From Accumulibacter sp. (lineage in GTDB: Bacteria > Pseudomonadota > Gammaproteobacteria > Burkholderiales > Rhodocyclaceae), in contig JACKLX010000002.1 of NCBI GenBank assembly GCA_024235695.1, forward strand, positions 62,001 through 126,000: a stretch of 64,000 nucleotides of DNA, in the 5' to 3' direction. Both the position numbers and the translations under genes were made by a program. Positions 1 to 9,726 of this stretch are shown here, one piece after another (the stretch's first letter is position 1; every line of letters starts with the position of its first letter). The notes under the pieces were generated by a model that worked only from the letters and a program-made list of their open reading frames with translations, did not search any database and was not told the DNA's origin.

Positions 1-539
1 TGTTGCGGATCATGCACGACAATACCAGGCGGCTCGAGCGGATCGTCAGCGACGTGCTCGAACTCGGGCGTCGCGACCGCATCTATCCGGAAGCGATCGA
101 TCTGCGCGAGGCACTGCCCTTGCTGGTCGAGGAGTATCTGGCGAAGGAGCAGTTGCCGGCCGAGGTGGTTCGCGTCGACCTGTCGGGCGTCGCCGTCCTC
201 GACTTCGACCGTGCGCATTTTCATCAGGTCTTGGGAAATCTTCTGGGCAATGCCTTGCGTCACTCGCAGCGCATGGCCGGCAGCGTTTGCCTGCGCGCCT
301 GTGACGGCAAGGGCGACGGGCAGGTGGAACTGGATGTGATCGACGATGGCGAAGGTGTCGGTGAGGCGAGCCGGGAGCATATCTTCGAACCGTTTTTCAC
401 CACGCATCACCGCGGTACCGGTCTGGGGCTGTACATTGCCCGCGAGTTGTGCGAGGCCAACGGCGCGCAACTCGAGCTGCTGGGTTCCGGACCGGGTGCC
501 GATTTTCGCCTCACGGGGAGGGTTGCAGGGTGTCAGTAG
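1..539 (+). CDS. pilS: PilS-type sensor histidine kinase, C-terminal part (truncated by window start)
   Basis: This is the 3' end of a histidine kinase; the frame is open back to the first bases, so the N-terminus lies outside the window. The visible part starts near the dimerisation helix (RIMHDNTRRLERIVSDVLEL) and covers the HATPase domain: N-box around LGNLLGNALRHS, G1 box DDGEGVG, F-box EPFFTTHHRGTGLGLYIARE. The kinase would phosphorylate the adjacent response regulator, whose GTG start overlaps the end of this gene by 10 bp. The PilS assignment rests on this pairing with a PilR-like sigma-54 activator; in relatives PilS/PilR control type IV pilin transcription. The membrane sensor domain cannot be seen, so another NtrB-like kinase is possible. 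Confidence 0.85.
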   Translation, partial: LRIMHDNTRRLERIVSDVLELGRRDRIYPEAIDLREALPLLVEEYLAKEQLPAEVVRVDLSGVAVLDFDRAHFHQVLGNLLGNALRHSQRMAGSVCLRACDGKGDGQVELDVIDDGEGVGEASREHIFEPFFTTHHRGTGLGLYIARELCEANGAQLELLGSGPGADFRLTGRVAGCQ

Positions 540-1900
540 TCAAGACGGAGCGTCGCCCGCGCGGCGAGTTGGCGCGGGTACTGGTGATCGATGACGAGGC
601 GGATATCCGCGAGCTTCTCGATCTGACGGTGGCGCGCATGGGCCTGTCGGCCGACTGCGCGGCGAGCGTCGCCGAGGCGCAGGAGCTGCTGGCCAGGCAG
701 CGCTATCAATTGTGCCTGACCGACATGCGCTTACCCGACGGTGACGGTCTGGAGATCGTCAAGCTGATCGGCGAGCGCTATGGAGAGACGCCGGTGGCGG
801 TGATTACCGCCTACGGCAGTGCCCAGAACGCGGTGGCGGCGCTGAAGGCCGGCGCCTTTGACTATCTGGCCAAACCGGTGGCGCTGGAGCAGTTGCGCAG
901 CCTGATCAAGTCGGCGCTCAGCCTGCCACGCCAGAGCGGCGTCACCGACGACGGGCAGGCGGCAGCGACCGCCGGTCAACTGATCGGTGAATCGGCCGCG
1001 ATCGAGCAGGTGCGGCAACTGATCGGCAAACTTGCACGCAGCCAGGCGCCGGTCTATATCTCCGGCGAGTCGGGAACCGGCAAGGAGCTGGCAGCGCGCC
1101 TGATTCACGACCAGAGTTCGCGCCGCGCGGCACCCTTCGTGCCGGTCAATTGCGGGGCAATCCCCGAGAACCTGATGGAGAGCGAGTTTTTCGGCTATCG
1201 CAAGGGCGCCTTCACCGGCGCCGACAGCGATCGCGAGGGCTTCTTCCAGGCGGCGAAAGGAGGTACGCTGTTCCTCGACGAGGTGGCCGACTTGCCGCTG
1301 GCGATGCAGGTCAAGCTGCTGCGCGCGATTCAGGAAAAGAAGGTTCGCAAGGTCGGCAGCACCGCCGAGGAGGTGGTCGACGTGCGGATCATCTCGGCGA
1401 CCCACCGCATCCTCAAGGATTGTGTCGATGGCGGCCTGTTTCGCCAGGATCTGTACTATCGCCTGAACGTCATCGAACTGCGGATGCCACCATTGCGCGA
1501 GCGGCACGAGGATGTGGCGCCGCTGGTCGAGGCGCTGCTGCGGCGCATCTGCGGCGCGCAGGCGCCGCGGCTCGCGCCACCGGCTTTGCAAGCGCTGGCC
1601 GGCTACAGCTTCCCGGGCAACGTCCGGGAACTTGAAAACATTCTCGAGCGAGCGACTGCGCTGTGCGTCGACAACGCGATCGCCATCGCCGACCTGCAAC
1701 TGGCACCGGTGGCGGCGGTCAGCGGCAGCGTCGGGCGCGACGGCGAAACGCTCGACGAGTACCTCAATCGTGTCGAGAGGCAGGCGATTCTGGAGGCTCT
1801 GACGAAAACCGCTTTCAACCGCACGGCGGCGGCGCGGCTGCTCGGCGTGACCTTCCGTTCCTTGCGCTACCGCATCGAGCGGCTGGGCATCGAGGAGTGA
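530..1900 (+). CDS. pilR: PilR-type sigma-54-dependent response regulator
   Basis: A 456-residue NtrC-family activator. Domains in order: receiver (about residues 17-130, acidic pocket VIDDEAD and phospho-acceptor region LTDMRLPDGDG), AAA+ ATPase (Walker A GESGTGKE near 179; the sigma-54 contact loop GAFTGA near 226 is intact), and a C-terminal Fis-type HTH (FNRTAAARLLGVTFRSLRYR). The frame is open from base 449, but I choose GTG at 530: it leaves a normal N-terminus (SVVKTERRPRGELARVLVID), is preceded by a purine-rich stretch, and gives the usual short overlap with the kinase. Expected role, known for the family: phosphorylated PilR activates sigma-54 promoters such as pilA. No pilA gene is in this window. 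Confidence 0.9.
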   Translation: MSVVKTERRPRGELARVLVIDDEADIRELLDLTVARMGLSADCAASVAEAQELLARQRYQLCLTDMRLPDGDGLEIVKLIGERYGETPVAVITAYGSAQNAVAALKAGAFDYLAKPVALEQLRSLIKSALSLPRQSGVTDDGQAAATAGQLIGESAAIEQVRQLIGKLARSQAPVYISGESGTGKELAARLIHDQSSRRAAPFVPVNCGAIPENLMESEFFGYRKGAFTGADSDREGFFQAAKGGTLFLDEVADLPLAMQVKLLRAIQEKKVRKVGSTAEEVVDVRIISATHRILKDCVDGGLFRQDLYYRLNVIELRMPPLRERHEDVAPLVEALLRRICGAQAPRLAPPALQALAGYSFPGNVRELENILERATALCVDNAIAIADLQLAPVAAVSGSVGRDGETLDEYLNRVERQAILEALTKTAFNRTAAARLLGVTFRSLRYRIERLGIEE

Positions 1901-2529
1901 ATTCTGAATCGGTGAAATCGCCGGCCACCGTCGCCGTTCTGCGAATGGGCGCCGAAGGCTGGCTCGATGGCGCCTGCCGGATCGTCTCGGCCAATAGCGA
2001 TCAACGTCCGGCTGGTGAAGCGGTGTCGCTGATCGTCGTGCATGCGATCAGCCTGCCGCCAGGGGAATTCGGTGGCGACGGCATCGTCCGGCTGTTCACC
2101 AACTGCCTCGATCCCGCGGCTCACCCGTACTTCGCGCAGATCGCCAGCTTGCGGGTGTCCGCCCACTTGCTGATTCGACGCGACGGTGAGCTGATCCAGT
2201 TCGTCGCCTGCGGGCAGCGTGCCTGGCACGCCGGGCTGTCGTCATGGAACGGGCGTGCGCGGTGCAACGACTTCTCGCTGGGCATCGAACTGGAGGGCTG
2301 TGACGGACTGCCCTTTACCGACGCGCAGTACCGCCGCCTGCTCGACGTCGTCGACGTGCTGCGCGCCCACTACCCGATCGAAGCGGTGGTCGGGCACAGT
2401 GATGTTTCGCCTGGCCGCAAGACCGACCCCGGCCCCTGCTTTGACTGGCGGCGTCTGGCAGCCGTCGGCGACTTGCCCGGAGCCTGCCGTGAATGGCCGT
2501 CGTCCGGCCGCGGCACGGCGGCGAAATGA
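1897..2529 (+). CDS. ampD: 1,6-anhydro-N-acetylmuramyl-L-alanine amidase AmpD
   Basis: A 210-residue zinc amidase (Amidase_2 fold). It removes the peptide from anhydro-MurNAc-peptides in the cytoplasm during peptidoglycan recycling. Visible family marks are the first zinc histidine in VVHAISLPPGEFG, the GIELEG strand, and the second zinc/catalytic block GHSDVSPGRKTDPGPCFDW near residues 165-185. The start is GTG at 1897, overlapping the pilR stop by 4 bp (GTGA); a second in-frame GTG at 1912 is also possible. No signal peptide is present, as expected for a cytoplasmic AmpD rather than a periplasmic paralogue. It follows pilS-pilR directly. The AmgK/MurU pair near 40.3-42.1 kb acts later in the same recycling pathway. 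Confidence 0.93.
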   Translation: MNSESVKSPATVAVLRMGAEGWLDGACRIVSANSDQRPAGEAVSLIVVHAISLPPGEFGGDGIVRLFTNCLDPAAHPYFAQIASLRVSAHLLIRRDGELIQFVACGQRAWHAGLSSWNGRARCNDFSLGIELEGCDGLPFTDAQYRRLLDVVDVLRAHYPIEAVVGHSDVSPGRKTDPGPCFDWRRLAAVGDLPGACREWPSSGRGTAAK

Positions 2530-2590
2530 CCGTCGCCGGCACCGGCGTGCGAGCGCTGCAGCCCGCGTGCGGCAGGGACGCGCGGAGCGC

Positions 2591-3751
2591 TCAGCCGAGA
2601 AAGCGGCCGATTCGGTCTGCTGCCTCGGCCAGGCGTTCGACGCCGGCGGTGTAAGCAAGGCGCAGATGCTTTTCCGGAGCGTTGCTGCCGAAGTCGAGTC
2701 CCGGGGTGATCGCTACGCCGGCCGCTTCGAGCAGAGCGCGGGCGAAGCGATCGCTGTTGTCGGTCAAGGCACTGCAATCGGCATAGATGTAGAAAGCGCC
2801 TTCGGGCCGGGTTGGCAGTCTGAAGCCGAGACGCTCGAGCGCCGGCGCAAGGAAGTCGCGGCGGCGCCTGAATTCGTTGCGCCGTCCTTCGAGGATGCTG
2901 ATCGTCGCCGGTTCAAAGGCGGCCAGTGCGGCGTGCTGTGCCGGTGTCGATGGCGAAATGAAGAGATTCTGCGCGAGCTTCTCGATGTCTCGGCCGAAGC
3001 GTTCGGGAACGACCAGCCAGCCGAGTCGCCAGCCGGTCATGTTGAAGTACTTGGAAAAGCTCTGGACGACAAAGATGTCGTCGCCGAAGCGCAGCGCCGT
3101 CGACGCCTCGCGTTCATAGGTGAGTCCGTGGTAAATCTCGTCGACGATCAGTTGGCCGCCCTGCTGCCGTACGAAACCGGCGATCGCCGCCAGCGTGGTG
3201 TCGTCGAGGAGCGTGCCGGTAGGGTTGGCTGGTGACGCCAGCAGGACTCCTGCCGTGCGTCGGGTCCAGTGCCGCTCGATGTCGGACAGCGTCGGCTGGA
3301 AGTTGTTTTCGGCGTGGACGGGTATGCCGACCGGGACTCCTTCGAAGCTGCGCACGAAATTGCGGTTGCACGGATAACCGGGGTCGGTGAGCAGCCATTC
3401 GCTGCCGGCTTCGGCCAGACTGGCCATGGCCAGTAACAGCGCCGCCGAAGCGCCGGCGGTAACGACGATGCGCGAGAAGGGGATGTCTACGCCATAGCGG
3501 CGGGAGTAGAAGGAGGCGATGGCGCGGCGCAATTCGGGCAGGCCAAGTGCCGGCGTGTAGAACACCCGGCCGGTGGCGATCTGCGCCTGTGCCGCGGCGA
3601 TGATCGGTTCCGGTGTCGGGAAGTCCGGTTCACCGACTTCCATGTGTACGATGTCGTGCCCCTCACCCTCGAGGGTCTTGGCACGGGCCATCAGTTCCAT
3701 GACGTGGAAGGGGGCGATGTCGGCGAGACGGCGGGCGGGAAAGGTCGGCAT
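2591..3751 (-). CDS. PLP-dependent aminotransferase, class I/II
   Basis: A 386-residue fold-type I aminotransferase. The PLP lysine is in SFSKYFNMTGWRLGW near residue 235, and the substrate-carboxylate arginine is in the C-terminal block HLRLAYT. ASPANPTGT and DEIYHGLTYE are the usual cofactor-binding segments. The length is typical of aspartate/alanine-type aminotransferases, but the substrate cannot be read from sequence alone, so I give no symbol. It is convergent with ampD (61-bp gap) and is separated from upstream pckG by a strong intrinsic terminator, so it is probably transcribed alone from the roughly 60 bp before its ATG. No strong ribosome binding site is visible before the chosen start, which is nevertheless the only ATG giving the normal N-terminus. 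Confidence 0.9.
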   Translation of the reverse strand: MPTFPARRLADIAPFHVMELMARAKTLEGEGHDIVHMEVGEPDFPTPEPIIAAAQAQIATGRVFYTPALGLPELRRAIASFYSRRYGVDIPFSRIVVTAGASAALLLAMASLAEAGSEWLLTDPGYPCNRNFVRSFEGVPVGIPVHAENNFQPTLSDIERHWTRRTAGVLLASPANPTGTLLDDTTLAAIAGFVRQQGGQLIVDEIYHGLTYEREASTALRFGDDIFVVQSFSKYFNMTGWRLGWLVVPERFGRDIEKLAQNLFISPSTPAQHAALAAFEPATISILEGRRNEFRRRRDFLAPALERLGFRLPTRPEGAFYIYADCSALTDNSDRFARALLEAAGVAITPGLDFGSNAPEKHLRLAYTAGVERLAEAADRIGRFLG

Positions 3752-3810
3752 GATCGGTCGGCGTGTTTCAGGAAAGAAAACAGTTTAACCACTCGGCGGT
3801 TGCGAGGCGA

Positions 3811-3837
3811 AAAAAAGGCCGCCAGTAGGCGGCCTTT
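3811..3837 (-). terminator. Rho-independent terminator after pckG
   Basis: Stem AAAGGCCGCC (3814-3823) and GGCGGCCTTT (3828-3837) around an AGTA loop. On the minus strand the hairpin is followed by an unbroken run of T, 23 bp downstream of the pckG stop codon. It ends pckG transcription before the aminotransferase gene. Confidence 0.9.
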
Positions 3838-3859
3838 CGCTGTCCGGGGTGGCCGGTGA

Positions 3860-5698
3860 TCAGGCAGCCTGGAATTCCTTCGCCAGCTCGTTGCGAATCT
3901 CTGCGAGCTTGGGCGGCAATTTGTCACCCATCTTCGCGAACCACTCCTTGACGCCTTCCAGTTCGCTCTTCCAGGCCTGCTGGTCGAGGCTGGTAACGCC
4001 GGCAAATTCGTCCCTGGAGAAGTCTACCCCGGACCAATCGATATCCTCGTAGTTGGGCATCCAGCCAAGGGCGGTCTTGCGTGCCGCGACCTTGCCCTCG
4101 CAGCGGTCGATGATCCACTTGAGGATGCGCGCGTTGTCGCCGAAACCGGGCCAGGCGAAGCCGCCTTTTTCGTTCGTCCGGAACCAGTTGACCATGAAGA
4201 TCGGCACCGGCGTGTCGGCCGCGCTGCCCATCTTCAGCCAATGGCTGTAGTAGTCCGCCATGTTGTAACCGCAGAACGGCAGCATGGCAAACGGGTCACG
4301 ACGAACGACACCCTGCTGGCCAAAGGCGGCGGCGGTGGTTTCCGAACCGAGCGTCGCGGCGGCATAGACGCCGTGATCCCAGTCAACCGTCTGGCAGACC
4401 AGCGGTACCGTCGAGGCACGACGGCCGCCGAACAGGAAGGCCGAGATCGGCACGCCCTCGGTACTTTGCCACTGGTCGTCGATGCACGGGCACTGCGAGG
4501 CGGGCGCCGTGAAGCGCGAGTTCGGGTGGGCCGCCTTGGTGCCCTTCTCCTTGGCGATTTCGGGCGTCCAGTCGTTACCCTGCCAGTCGATGGCGTGCGC
4601 CGGCGGTGGGCCCATGCCTTCCCACCACACGTCGCCATCGTCGGTCAGCGCGACGTTGGTGAAAATGGTGTTCTCGGCAAGCGAGGCCATGGCGTTGAAG
4701 TTGGTCTGCTCATTGGTGCCCGGTGCGACGCCAAAGAAGCCGGCTTCGGGGTTGATTGCATACAGACGCGTGACGCCATTCTTGTCCTTGCGCGGCTTGA
4801 TCCAGGCGATGTCGTCACCGATCGTGGTGACCTTCCAGCCGTTCAGGCTGGCGGGCGGCACCAGCATCGCGAAGTTGGTCTTGCCGCAGGCCGACGGGAA
4901 GGCGGCAGCGACGTAGTGCTTGCGGCCTTCGGGCGACTCGACGCCGAGGATCAGCATGTGCTCCGCCATCCAGCCGTCATCACGCGCCATGTTGGAAGCG
5001 ATGCGCAGCGCCAGGCACTTCTTGCCGAGCAGCGCATTGCCGCCGTAGCCCGAACCGTAGGACCAGATTTCGCGCGTTTCGGGGTAATGGACGATGTACT
5101 TGGTGGTCGGGTTGCACGGCCAGCGCGGATCTTTCTGGCCGGCCTCCTTGGGGGCACCGATCGAGTGCACGCATGGGACGAAGGCACCGTCGGTGCCGAG
5201 CACCGGGAAGACGTCCTTGCCCATGCGGGTCATGATCCGCATGTTCACGACCACGTAGGCGCTGTCGCTGATTTCGACCCCGATCTGGGCGATCGGCGAG
5301 CCGATCGGCCCCATCGAGAAGGGGATGACATACATCGTACGACCCTTCATGCAGCCCTTGAAGACGCCGTTCAGTGTCTGGCGCATCTTGGCCGGGTCTT
5401 CCCAGTTATTGGTCGGGCCGGCGTCTTCTTTCTTCTCGGAACAGATGTAGGTGCGGTCTTCGACGCGGGCGACGTCGGAAGGATCGGAGAAGGCCAGGAA
5501 GGAGTTCTTGCGCTTCTTGAGTTTGGTGAAGGTGCCGGCAGCCACCAGTTCGGCACAGAGACGGTCGTACTCTTCCTGCGAACCGTCGGCCCAGACCACT
5601 TGAGCGGGCTCGGTGAGGGCCGCGATTTCGGCAACCCATCGCTTCAGGCGTTCATGCTTGACGTAGTCCGGGGCATTGATGGAAACAGTCTGGTTCAT
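3860..5698 (-). CDS. pckG: Phosphoenolpyruvate carboxykinase (GTP)
   Basis: A 612-residue GTP-type PEPCK (EC 4.1.1.32), which interconverts oxaloacetate + GTP and PEP + CO2. Hallmarks are the P-loop FPSACGKTN with the reactive cysteine near residue 271, [12 protein letters not shown], and the C-terminal guanine/phosphate region [19 protein letters not shown]. The length matches the GTP family (about 600), not the ATP-dependent PckA (about 530). I take ATG at 5698; a GTG three codons upstream (5707) is also open, but the ATG has GAGAGTG at a workable distance. The gene is divergent from maeB across a shared 365-bp gap, which contains a hairpin plus T-run in the pckG leader direction. It ends at a strong terminator. 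Together with malic enzyme it forms a PEP/pyruvate-C4 node. Confidence 0.97.
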   Translation of the reverse strand: MNQTVSINAPDYVKHERLKRWVAEIAALTEPAQVVWADGSQEEYDRLCAELVAAGTFTKLKKRKNSFLAFSDPSDVARVEDRTYICSEKKEDAGPTNNWEDPAKMRQTLNGVFKGCMKGRTMYVIPFSMGPIGSPIAQIGVEISDSAYVVVNMRIMTRMGKDVFPVLGTDGAFVPCVHSIGAPKEAGQKDPRWPCNPTTKYIVHYPETREIWSYGSGYGGNALLGKKCLALRIASNMARDDGWMAEHMLILGVESPEGRKHYVAAAFPSACGKTNFAMLVPPASLNGWKVTTIGDDIAWIKPRKDKNGVTRLYAINPEAGFFGVAPGTNEQTNFNAMASLAENTIFTNVALTDDGDVWWEGMGPPPAHAIDWQGNDWTPEIAKEKGTKAAHPNSRFTAPASQCPCIDDQWQSTEGVPISAFLFGGRRASTVPLVCQTVDWDHGVYAAATLGSETTAAAFGQQGVVRRDPFAMLPFCGYNMADYYSHWLKMGSAADTPVPIFMVNWFRTNEKGGFAWPGFGDNARILKWIIDRCEGKVAARKTALGWMPNYEDIDWSGVDFSRDEFAGVTSLDQQAWKSELEGVKEWFAKMGDKLPPKLAEIRNELAKEFQAA

Positions 5699-6063
5699 GG
5701 TAATCACTCTCGAAGGAAGGTGGAGGAGCGGAAGTTACCGTGGCGCGGCGCGCGCAGATACTGGCCAACGGAGCGGGGACCCGAGAAGGTCCGTCCAGCC
5801 CAGTCGGAGGCGACGCGTCGGTCGCGGCTGGCGAAAAAAGGCCCTGTGTTGCAGGGGGATATCGGCATGCTAGAGGTTGCTGCGACAAGGTTGTCAGGTT
5901 TGTGTAATTATGCCACAGGTCCGATCGGCACTGACGATCGTTCGACAACTGCCGTTGTGCCGGCACGACCGAACGCGCTGTCTGGGAGGGCGTCCTTGAG
6001 TGGCCCTTGGCGAGCCACGAGTAGCCGCTATGGCTTGATATTCCGTCAGGAGAGTGAGCAGTC
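5699..6063. other. Divergent intergenic region pckG / maeB
   Basis: 365 bp between the two starts, with no convincing ORF. It must hold both promoters. I could not place a -35/-10 pair with good spacing for either gene. TTGTCA at 5891 is followed too closely by the AT-rich TAATTA at 5906. A hairpin with a T-run toward pckG is listed separately. Confidence 0.7.
5834..5856 (-). promoter_or_regulatory. Possible attenuator-like hairpin in the pckG leader
   Basis: On the minus strand CCCTG and CAGGG pair around a 5-nt loop (5842-5856) and are followed by CC and six T (5839-5834). It lies about 135 bp before the pckG start. The 5-bp stem is weak, so a regulatory role is only a suggestion. Confidence 0.3.
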
Positions 6064-8364
6064 ATGAATAAACTGAAAGACCAGTTGCGAGCCGCTGCCC
6101 TGTTCTACCATCGCAACCCGAAACCGGGCAAGGTGGCGATTCAGCCGACGACCCAGCTGACCAACCAGTACGATTTGTCGATGGCCTATTCGCCTGGCGT
6201 GGCGGCCGCTTGCGAGGAAATCGTCGCCTTCCCGGCGGAGGTCAGTACGCTCACTTCGCGTGCCAATCTCGTTGGTGTGATCACCAATGGCACGGCGGTG
6301 CTGGGCCTGGGGCCGATCGGCCCGCTGGCGGCGAAGCCGGTGATGGAAGGTAAGGCCGTGCTGTTCAAGAAATTCGCCAACATCGACGTTTTCGACCTCG
6401 AGATCGACGAGCTCGATCCTGATCGCCTGGTCGAGATCATCGCTTCGCTGGAGCCGACCTTCGGCGGGATAAATCTCGAGGACATCAAGGCGCCGGAGTG
6501 CTTCCACGTCGAGCGGAAGCTGCGTGAACGGATGAAGATTCCGGTGTTCCACGACGATCAGCACGGTACGGCGATCGTCGTCGGTGCGGCGATTCTCAAT
6601 GGCCTGCACTTGCAGGGCAAGGATCTCGACAAGGTCAAGCTGGTGACTTCGGGTGCAGGCGCGGCAGCACTGGCCTGCCTCGAACTGCTGGTGATGCTGG
6701 GTATCCCGGTGGAAAACATCTGGGTGACCGACATCAAGGGACTGGTCTACGAGGGTCGCGTCGAGGAAATGGACGAGATCAAGGGCCGTTACGCCAAGAG
6801 CACCGACGCCCGCACGCTGGGCGAGGTGATCGACGGCGCCGACGTCTTTCTCGGGCTGTCGGCGGGGGGCGTACTCAAGCCCGAAATGGTCGCCAGGATG
6901 GCGCCGTCGCCCTTGATCATGGCGCTCGCCAACCCCAATCCCGAGATTCTGCCGGAGGATGTCAAGGCGGTGCGCAGCGATGCGATCATCGCCACCGGGC
7001 GCTCGGACTATCCCAACCAGGTCAACAACGTGCTGTGTTTTCCGTTCATCTTTCGCGGCGCGCTGGACGTCGGAGCGACGACCATTACCGAGGCGATGAA
7101 ACTTGCCGCGGTCAAGGCGATCGCCGAACTGGCGCGCGTCGAGCAATCGGAAGTGGCCGTCAAGGCGTACGGCGAGAAGGTCTCGAACTTCGGTCCCGAA
7201 TACCTGATACCGAATCCTTTCGATCCGCGCCTGATCAGCAAGATTGCGCCAGCGGTCGCTCAGGCGGCCATGGAATCCGGCGTCGCGACCAGGCCAATCA
7301 AGGACCTGGAAGTCTACGAAGATAGCCTCGACGAGTTCGTCTACCACTTCGGCTTGATCATGAAGCCGGTCTTCTCGCAGGCCAAACAGGCGCCCCGGCG
7401 GATCGTTTTTGCCGAAGGCGGCGACGATCGCGTGCTGCGTGCCGTGCAGGTGATCGTCGACGAAGGTATTGCCAAGCCGATTCTGATCGGCCATCCTGGG
7501 GATATCCAGCGCAAGCTGGAGGCGGCGAACCTGCGAGTCCGCCCGGGTGTTGACTTCGACATCATCTGCGCCGGCCATGGTGACTTCTTCGACGACCATT
7601 TCGAGTCGTACTGGAAGGAATACCGGCGCTTGATGGAGCGCAAGGGCGTTTCGGCCGATTTCGCCAAGCGCGAGGTGCGGCGCCGCCCGTCGCTGTTCGG
7701 CGCGCTGATGGTGCGCATGGGCGACGCCGATGGCCTGATCTGTGGCACCTTCGGTCGTCACCACGTCCATCGCGAGCACGTCGAAAACGTCATTGGCCTG
7801 GCACCGGGCGTCAAGGGTCTCTACGCCATGAGCGTGCTGCTGCTGCCGGATCGCACGCTGTTCATTGCCGATACCTACATCAACTACGAACCTTCAGCCG
7901 AACAACTGGTCGACATGACCCTGCTGGCGGCCGACGAGGTGCGCCGCTTCGGCGTGACGCCGCGGGTGGCTTTGCTCTCGCATTCTTCCTTCGGTACCGA
8001 GAACACGCCGACGGCGCTCAAGATGCGCGAGGCGCTGCGTCTGCTGAAGGAGCGGGCGCCGCGCCTCGAGGTCGAGGGCGAGATGCACGGCGATGCGGCG
8101 ATCGACGACGAGATCCGGCAGCGGGTCTTTCCGAGCGATGCACGGCTGAAGGGGCAGGCCAACCTGCTGATCATGCCGACCCTCGACGCCGCGAACATCT
8201 CGTTCAATCTGCTCAAGATCGCCTCGGGCGACAACCTCACGATCGGGCCGATCCTGTTGGGCGCCGCACAGCCGGTGCACATTCTGACGGCGACCGCGAC
8301 CGTTCGCCGGCTGGTCAATATGACGGCCCTGGCGGTGGTCGACAAACTGATGAACGAGCGCTGA
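6064..8364 (+). CDS. maeB: NADP-dependent malic enzyme with C-terminal phosphotransacetylase-like domain
   Basis: A 766-residue two-domain protein that decarboxylates malate to pyruvate with NADP reduction. The N-terminal malic-enzyme half (about 1-425) shows [30 protein letters not shown] near residue 163 and the Rossmann motif [11 protein letters not shown]. The C-terminal half (about 430-766) is phosphotransacetylase-like ([33 protein letters not shown]). In MaeB enzymes it is thought to sense acetyl-CoA and not to catalyse transfer. The ATG has AGGAGAG upstream. It is divergent from pckG. The MaeB hybrid architecture is the usual one in proteobacteria and its length is standard. Confidence 0.96.
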   Translation: MNKLKDQLRAAALFYHRNPKPGKVAIQPTTQLTNQYDLSMAYSPGVAAACEEIVAFPAEVSTLTSRANLVGVITNGTAVLGLGPIGPLAAKPVMEGKAVLFKKFANIDVFDLEIDELDPDRLVEIIASLEPTFGGINLEDIKAPECFHVERKLRERMKIPVFHDDQHGTAIVVGAAILNGLHLQGKDLDKVKLVTSGAGAAALACLELLVMLGIPVENIWVTDIKGLVYEGRVEEMDEIKGRYAKSTDARTLGEVIDGADVFLGLSAGGVLKPEMVARMAPSPLIMALANPNPEILPEDVKAVRSDAIIATGRSDYPNQVNNVLCFPFIFRGALDVGATTITEAMKLAAVKAIAELARVEQSEVAVKAYGEKVSNFGPEYLIPNPFDPRLISKIAPAVAQAAMESGVATRPIKDLEVYEDSLDEFVYHFGLIMKPVFSQAKQAPRRIVFAEGGDDRVLRAVQVIVDEGIAKPILIGHPGDIQRKLEAANLRVRPGVDFDIICAGHGDFFDDHFESYWKEYRRLMERKGVSADFAKREVRRRPSLFGALMVRMGDADGLICGTFGRHHVHREHVENVIGLAPGVKGLYAMSVLLLPDRTLFIADTYINYEPSAEQLVDMTLLAADEVRRFGVTPRVALLSHSSFGTENTPTALKMREALRLLKERAPRLEVEGEMHGDAAIDDEIRQRVFPSDARLKGQANLLIMPTLDAANISFNLLKIASGDNLTIGPILLGAAQPVHILTATATVRRLVNMTALAVVDKLMNER

Positions 8365-8471
8365 ACGCCCTCCGGCGACTGATTGCCGCGCCATCGCCGG
8401 GTGGTGAACGTGGCTTGTTTGCGCGCCGTAGATTTGCGTCGCGGTTCGCGAGCAACGAGCGATGAGCGGCA

Positions 8472-9605
8472 ATGACCAGCACTAGAATCGCCCTGGTTCT
8501 CGGTGGCGGCGGTGCGCGTGCGGCGTATCAGGTAGGCGTCCTGCGCGCCATTGGCGAATTGCTTGGTGACCGCAGCCGGAATCCGTTTCAGATTCTTTGC
8601 GGCACTTCGGCTGGCGCCGTCAACGTCGCGACGCTCGCCTGCTATGCGCACAATTTCCGCGAGGCGGTCGAAGCGCTCGATGACGTCTGGCGCAACATGC
8701 ATGCCAGCCAGATCTATCGCGCCGATCCGATCGGTATCGGCATCGCGGTGGTGCGCTGGCTTGGCGCGTTCCTGCTCGGATGGGTGCTCAAGCGCAGCCC
8801 TCGCTCGCTGCTCGACAACCAGCCTCTGCGCCGCCTTCTCCAGCAGAAGCTTCATTTCCGGAACATCGAACGTTCGCTCGCGAACGGCATGCTTTACGCT
8901 GTCAGCATCACGGCGTCGGGCTATGCCAGCGGCGATGGTATCAGCTTTTTCCAGGCCCATCCGGAAGTTCGAAGCTGGCGGCGCACCCAGCGCAGCGGTT
9001 GCCGCACGCAACTGTCGGTGGAACATCTGATGGCTTCCAGTGCCATCCCGTTTGTCTTCCCGGCCGTGCATCTCAATCGCGAGTACTTCGGCGATGGCTC
9101 GATGCGTCAGTTGGCACCGATTTCCCCGGCCATTCATCTCGGCGCCGAGAAGATTCTGGTCATCGGTGTCGGCAAGGTCAACGAGCTGAGCCAGCGGCAA
9201 AGCTCGCGAAGCTATCCGACCCTGGCGCAGATCGCCGGGCACGCGCTCTCGTCTATCTTCCTGGACAGTCTCGCGGTTGACGTCGAGCGAATGGAGCGGA
9301 TCAATCGGACTCTGTCCCGCTTCCCGGAGGAATTGCGGACGCGTACCGACCTTGCCCTGCGACCGATCGAGTCGCTGATCATCTCGCCGTCGCAAAGTCT
9401 CGATCAGCTGGCAGCGCGCCATGCGGGCTCGCTGCCGTGGGCGGTGCGGCTGCTGCTGCGTGGACTGGGGGCGATGAACCGGCGGGGTGGCGCATTGACC
9501 AGCTACCTGCTCTTTGAACGGTCGTATACCGGCGCGTTGATCGATCTGGGCTACCGCGACACGATGGCGCGCAACGAAGACGTCAGAAGGTTTCTTGAAG
9601 CCTGA
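8472..9605 (+). CDS. Patatin-like phospholipase
   Basis: A 377-residue patatin-domain protein, a predicted Ser-Asp dyad lipid acyl hydrolase. The oxyanion-hole glycine motif GGGGARAAYQ is at residues 11-20, the nucleophile elbow GTSAG is near 44, and the catalytic aspartate motif DGS is near 206 (YFGDGSMRQ). All catalytic elements are intact. There is no signal peptide, so it is cytoplasmic or peripherally membrane-associated; a hydrophobic stretch (GIAVVRWLGAFLLGWVL) could touch the membrane. The C-terminal third is Arg-rich with no recognised domain. It starts 107 bp after maeB and is followed by an AT-rich perfect palindrome. It could be a housekeeping phospholipase or a lipid-remodelling enzyme; substrates cannot be inferred. 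Confidence 0.9.
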   Translation: MTSTRIALVLGGGGARAAYQVGVLRAIGELLGDRSRNPFQILCGTSAGAVNVATLACYAHNFREAVEALDDVWRNMHASQIYRADPIGIGIAVVRWLGAFLLGWVLKRSPRSLLDNQPLRRLLQQKLHFRNIERSLANGMLYAVSITASGYASGDGISFFQAHPEVRSWRRTQRSGCRTQLSVEHLMASSAIPFVFPAVHLNREYFGDGSMRQLAPISPAIHLGAEKILVIGVGKVNELSQRQSSRSYPTLAQIAGHALSSIFLDSLAVDVERMERINRTLSRFPEELRTRTDLALRPIESLIISPSQSLDQLAARHAGSLPWAVRLLLRGLGAMNRRGGALTSYLLFERSYTGALIDLGYRDTMARNEDVRRFLEA

Positions 9606-9608
9606 CTG

Positions 9609-9631
9609 TATGTAATGTGCTACATTACATA
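9609..9631. repeat. Perfect AT-rich inverted repeat (10-bp arms)
   Basis: TATGTAATGT and ACATTACATA flank a 3-nt centre (GCT), 4 bp after the patatin gene stop and about 95 bp before the peptidase gene. It has no G+C-rich stem or adjacent T-run, so it looks more like a protein-binding site than a terminator. Confidence 0.6.
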
Positions 9632-9726
9632 GCCAGTCTATCCCCTTATTTTTCTGAAGATATGGTTCTCTTATGAAAGGTTCCGGTAGAATTGCAGCGA
9701 ATTGTGAGTCGTGCGGGAGGCTGGCG

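Noticed and set aside
731-1699. Long open frame antisense to pilR (322 codons)
   Set aside because: It mirrors the codon pattern of pilR, has no family resemblance and is a usual shadow in GC-rich DNA.
5891-5911. TTGTCA...TAATTA as a sigma-70 promoter for maeB
   Set aside because: Only 9 bp separate the two hexamers, too short for sigma-70.
4241-6067. 608-codon open frame antisense to pckG, extending into the intergenic gap
   Set aside because: The translation is His/Arg/Asp-rich without any domain, and the opposite strand encodes a complete GTP-PEPCK.
6046-7779. 577-codon open frame antisense to maeB
   Set aside because: Same reasoning; the plus strand is a full-length malic enzyme with all motifs.
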